Assembly: GCF_000519205.1 (NCBI RefSeq)
Contig: NZ_JAFB01000044.1
Span: forward strand, 1-64,000
Reading direction: 5' to 3'
Source of the DNA: Amycolatopsis taiwanensis DSM 45107
GTDB taxonomy: Bacteria; Actinomycetota; Actinomycetes; Mycobacteriales; Pseudonocardiaceae
Length of the DNA stretch: 64,000 nucleotides
This document shows positions 61,105-64,000 of the stretch, piece by piece. Under the pieces are notes generated by a model. The model saw only the letters and a list, made by a program, of their open reading frames with translations. It was not told where the DNA came from and ran no database searches. The number at the start of each line of letters is the position of its first letter. Within the stretch, counting starts at the first letter, position 1. The position numbers were made by a program, and so were the translations under genes.

Positions 61105-62849
61105 CAGTGCCCGCGCGGTGCCGTGACGCAGGTCTGCTTGTCGGTCGCGGTGAGGCCGACGATTCTGGTGGCCATCGTCAGCAGCGAGGGGCGGTGGGTG
61201 GTCATCACCACGGTCCGTCCGGCCACGAGCCTGGTCAGCCCGGCCACCACGACTTCTTCGGCGTCGGAATCCAGCCCGGAGGTCGGCTCGTCGAGCAGCA
61301 CGATCGGCGCGTCGGCGAGCAGGGCCCGAGCGATGCCGACCCGCTGGCGCTGCCCTCCCGACAGCCCGACACCGCGGTCGCCGATCCTGGTGTCCAGGCC
61401 GGCCGGCAGGTCATCGGCGAAGTCGGTGACCAGCGCGGCCTTGGCGGCCTCGGCCACCTCGGCCACCTCGGCGTCCGGGCGGGAGTACCGGATGTTGTCG
61501 GCCAGGGTGCCCGCGAACAGGAAGGTGTCCTGCAGCACCGCGGTGACCTGCTGGTGCAGCCACTGCCGTGGCAGGTCAGCGGTCGGACAGCCGTCGATGC
61601 GCACCACACCGCCGGTGGGCAGGTACAGGCCGGAGATCAGCGCCAGTGCCGTTGACTTCCCGACCCCGTTCGGGCCGGTGAGCGCGATCCGCTCCCCCGC
61701 GTCGATGCTCAGGTCCAGGTGACGCAACGCCGAGCGGTCACCGTAATCCATGGCGACCGCCACGAATTCGATGCGCCCCTGCGCCCGTGCCGGCAGCGTC
61801 CCAACCCTCCGGGTGGCCGGCACATGCGTGACCGCCGGCTGGTCGAGGATCGCGATGATTCGCTCGGCCGAGGCATGCCCCTGGGCGAAGACCATCGACA
61901 CCTTGGACAGCGACCGCAGCGGCGTCACCATGCCGGCCAGGTAGCTGGTCGCGACGACCAGGTGGCCGACGCTCCACTGCCCACCGAGCACACCCGCCCC
62001 GCCGACCCACAGCAACACCGCGACGCCGATGGAGGTGGCCGACTCCAGCAGCGGCAGGCGCCGGGCTTGGACGTCGGCGGCCATCAGGCCCGCCCGCAGA
62101 GTGCTCGCGCTGCGGGCGGCGAAGTGCTCGTCGTGCAGCTCGTGGCGGCCGAAGGTGTGCACCGTGCTGATGCCGTTGAGGACCTCGGTGACCAACCCGG
62201 CCAGGCTGCTCTCGGCCTCGCGCTGGCCACGGGCGGCACGGTGGCCGAGCCGGTGGTTGCGCACACCGGTCAGGTAGACCAGGGGGATGCAGCCCAGTCC
62301 GATGAGCCCGAACCGCCAGTCCAGCAACAGCAGTGCTGTCGCGTAGCCACTGGCCGCGAGCACACCGGGGCAAAGGGTCGAGAACAGCGCGACGAGGCTG
62401 CCCTTGATCCGGTCGCAGTCGGTGATCACCCGGCTGGTCGATTCGCCGACGGCCTGGCGGTTGTGGTAGCTCAGGGGAAGCCGTTGCAGGTGGGCGAAGG
62501 TGGCGCAGCGGATCTGGGTGCTCATCCGTTCGCCGATCGCGTTCATCACCCGGTCGCCGAGGTAGTCGAGCGCGGCGGACACCAACGCCACCACCACGAC
62601 GGCCGCGGCCGCGGTGGTCAGCATGGTCATCCTGTCGGTCCCGAACAAGCCCAGCAGCGGCCCCAACGGGTTGTGCGACTCGTTGCCGGCGAGGACACGG
62701 TCGATGACGGCCGCGATCGGCCATGGTGTCGCCAGGTCGGCCGCCATCTCGCCCAGCCGCAGCACGAAACCCAGCGCGAACAGGCCGCGGTAGCGGGTGC
62801 CGAACCTGCGGAACAGCCTTGGCATGTTCCCGGCAAGCGGTTGCCTCAT
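61101..62849 (-). CDS. ABC transporter, fused membrane and ATPase domains (half-transporter)
   Basis: A 582-residue half-transporter. An N-terminal six-helix membrane domain (about 1-310) is followed by the ABC domain with Walker A LTGPNGVGKSTALALISG, Q-loop VLQDTFLFAGTLADNIRYSR, signature GVGLSGGQRQRVGIARALLA, Walker B PIVLLDEPTSGLDS and the switch MTTHRPSLL. The arrangement is like MsbA/LanT-type exporters without an N-terminal C39 peptidase domain. The ATG at 62849 overlaps the stop of the peptidase gene upstream (ATGA). Confidence 0.88.
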   Translation of the reverse strand: MRQPLAGNMPRLFRRFGTRYRGLFALGFVLRLGEMAADLATPWPIAAVIDRVLAGNESHNPLGPLLGLFGTDRMTMLTTAAAAVVVVALVSAALDYLGDRVMNAIGERMSTQIRCATFAHLQRLPLSYHNRQAVGESTSRVITDCDRIKGSLVALFSTLCPGVLAASGYATALLLLDWRFGLIGLGCIPLVYLTGVRNHRLGHRAARGQREAESSLAGLVTEVLNGISTVHTFGRHELHDEHFAARSASTLRAGLMAADVQARRLPLLESATSIGVAVLLWVGGAGVLGGQWSVGHLVVATSYLAGMVTPLRSLSKVSMVFAQGHASAERIIAILDQPAVTHVPATRRVGTLPARAQGRIEFVAVAMDYGDRSALRHLDLSIDAGERIALTGPNGVGKSTALALISGLYLPTGGVVRIDGCPTADLPRQWLHQQVTAVLQDTFLFAGTLADNIRYSRPDAEVAEVAEAAKAALVTDFADDLPAGLDTRIGDRGVGLSGGQRQRVGIARALLADAPIVLLDEPTSGLDSDAEEVVVAGLTRLVAGRTVVMTTHRPSLLTMATRIVGLTATDKQTCVTAPRGHW

Positions 62850-63937
62850 CAGTGGACCACCCGCGCACGGTCGGCCCTCAACTGCTCTCGCAGCTCGACG
62901 TTGCTGGTGTCTGGTTTGATGCCGTGCTCGGCCATCGCGGCGAGGACCGTGGGCGCGAGCGCCGGGTCGACGGCGACCGTTTCGGCCAGCAATTCGCAGA
63001 ACTGGGTGCGCCGGAACTGTTCGTCCGCCGTCGGCGCCTCGGTGGCGCCCAGTCCCGCCATGCCCCGGATCACCATGCGCAGGAAGCGATCCTTGTCGGC
63101 ACCGCTGTCCAGAACCCGCTGGTACGCCGTCCACAACGCCGACGCCCAGATGGTTCCGTTGGAGTGCGCCAACCCGCCCGACCCGGGGCGCAGGTGGGCC
63201 ATCGTCGCGCCGGCCCGCAGCAGCCGTCGTCGCGGGTCCGTCGGCGGGAGTTGGCCGCGCTGCCAGCGATAGATGTCCGGTGTGCCCAGCATGAACGCCG
63301 TCAGGAAGTCCGAGGTGCCCTCGTCCAGCGCGATCTTGCCGTTGTGCTGATCACCGGCCGGGCGCCGGCGGTTGACCCGGAAGTCGGCCGTGTGACGGCA
63401 GATGTGGTGGCCCACCTCGTGCAACACGATCGCCGAGTTGTGCGCGGGGGCGTGAAAGTACGCGTTCCCACCGTCCTTGGCCTTCGGCAGGTAAGCCCGT
63501 CCTCCGCCCAGATGCACCTCCCCGGTCGCGGACAACTGGTTCGGCTCGGCCGGGGACGCCACACCGGGCAGCCGGTAGTGGCCACCGCCCCAGCGCGACG
63601 GCGTGCCGTGCATCCCGATCCTGAGCAGCAGCGGCGGCAGCGGGTGTCGCAGTGCGGAGTTCACGCGTCGCAGCAGTTGCTGCGCCCAGTACACGGCGTT
63701 GCCGATGCCGAAGGCCCGTGCCTGTCGCTCGGCTTGTGCGGTGGCCAGCGGACCACCGCCGGCCGCCGGGTCGAAGACGAGATCCGGCCCGCCCAGCAGG
63801 TCGCCGCCGCGTTCATCGCGCACGGTGACCTCCGCGCACGACATCTCGGCCGGCCCGGTGACGCCTACGTCCAACCTCACCTCGCTGAGGCGGCCAGGGC
63901 CGGGCCCGTCGGGGCGATAGACCATGATCGCGATCAC
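62849..63937 (-). CDS. HEXXH metallopeptidase-like protein
   Basis: A 362-residue protein with one clear zinc motif, IVLHEVGHHICRH (HExxH), near residue 167, and a downstream acidic region ALDEGTSDFLTAFML that could provide a third ligand. The rest has no recognised domain and no signal peptide. The gene starts with GTG at 63937 overlapping the stop of a partial gene upstream (GTGA), and ends overlapping the ABC transporter gene. Processing of a peptide made by the same operon is a sensible guess, not shown. Confidence 0.7.
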   Translation of the reverse strand: MIAIMVYRPDGPGPGRLSEVRLDVGVTGPAEMSCAEVTVRDERGGDLLGGPDLVFDPAAGGGPLATAQAERQARAFGIGNAVYWAQQLLRRVNSALRHPLPPLLLRIGMHGTPSRWGGGHYRLPGVASPAEPNQLSATGEVHLGGGRAYLPKAKDGGNAYFHAPAHNSAIVLHEVGHHICRHTADFRVNRRRPAGDQHNGKIALDEGTSDFLTAFMLGTPDIYRWQRGQLPPTDPRRRLLRAGATMAHLRPGSGGLAHSNGTIWASALWTAYQRVLDSGADKDRFLRMVIRGMAGLGATEAPTADEQFRRTQFCELLAETVAVDPALAPTVLAAMAEHGIKPDTSNVELREQLRADRARVVH

Positions 63938-64000
63938 GTCGCCCCCACCGGGCCGGCGATCAGGTCCACCGCACCGCCCCCGGTGAGCCGGTCCATCGAC
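63934..64000 (-). CDS. C-terminal end of a gene cut by the window edge
   Basis: Only 21 codons are visible (SMDRLTGGGAVDLIAGPVGAT then stop at 63934), Gly/Ala-rich. It is translationally coupled to the peptidase gene (stop overlaps its GTG). Too little remains to name; it is the upstream member of the peptidase / exporter / ATP-grasp operon. Confidence 0.55.
   Translation of the reverse strand, partial: SMDRLTGGGAVDLIAGPVGAT

Noticed and set aside
61719-63272. A 517-codon open frame on the plus strand
   Set aside because: Opposite the ABC exporter and peptidase genes; Gln/His/Arg-rich with no domain.
1-64000. tRNA, rRNA or CRISPR arrays
   Set aside because: No cloverleaf with CCA-type acceptor, no rRNA-like sequence and no regularly spaced repeats were noticed on reading; a dedicated scan was not possible.

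Overview
The window is GC-rich throughout, uses GTG and TTG starts freely, and carries gene families typical of filamentous actinomycetes: a StrR-like ParB regulator, an actinobacterial Rrf2 regulator, an Mtb-type MenB, a BkdABC operon with an Lrp regulator, a transmembrane Ser/Thr kinase, SUKH proteins and a DinB/DUF664 protein. I read it as chromosomal accessory DNA of an actinomycete, probably of the Pseudonocardiales. The species cannot be told from the sequence alone.

Left block (1-15994). A transposase tail opens the window. Next come a StrR-type ParB-like regulator, an Rrf2 regulator with a palindrome over its own start, and a cupin / NAD(P)-binding protein pair behind a related palindrome. 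After a strong terminator lies a tightly packed plus-strand operon: DAHP synthase, an AMP-forming ligase, a FAD monooxygenase, MenD, MenB, MenE, an Old Yellow Enzyme (frameshifted), MenF and MenC. Together these would pull carbon into chorismate and take it through isochorismate, SEPHCHC, o-succinylbenzoate and OSB-CoA to 1,4-dihydroxy-2-naphthoyl-CoA. MenH, MenA and MenG are absent. The neighbours (ligase, hydroxylase, ene-reductase, pathway-type regulator) point to a naphthoquinone-type secondary metabolite rather than to vitamin K. This is the best candidate for an undescribed system.

Middle-left (16233-21646). An anchored cyclophilin and an asparaginase II are followed by a stretch of decayed genes (M20 peptidase, flavoprotein C-terminus, FAD/Fe-S dehydrogenase, TPP enzyme), each with internal deletions or frameshifts. 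One intact small Pro/Gln-rich membrane protein sits among them.

Second cluster (21814-29085). SbnA- and SbnB-like enzymes that make L-2,3-diaminopropionate are followed with almost no spacing by a single-module A-T-C NRPS and a DHA2-type exporter. Two small coupled genes run divergently. The condensation domain has HExxxDG in place of HHxxxDG.

Right half (29102-64000). This is mostly housekeeping and stress genes: an AlkZ-like winged-helix protein, an HD phosphohydrolase, SUKH, nitronate monooxygenase, a Ser/Thr kinase, a duplicated SGNH hydrolase, a three-gene MoxR/VWA operon, a serine hydrolase behind nested palindromes, the bkd operon with BkdR, YhhN, a BlaI/M56 pair, a methyltransferase, TrmO-like and TetR genes, a two-permease ABC exporter operon, and several small enzymes. 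The right edge holds a translationally coupled minus-strand operon: a partial gene, a HEXXH metallopeptidase, an ABC exporter, and a circularly permuted ATP-grasp-like protein. It looks like a small peptide-modification and export system. I saw no tRNA, rRNA or CRISPR array.
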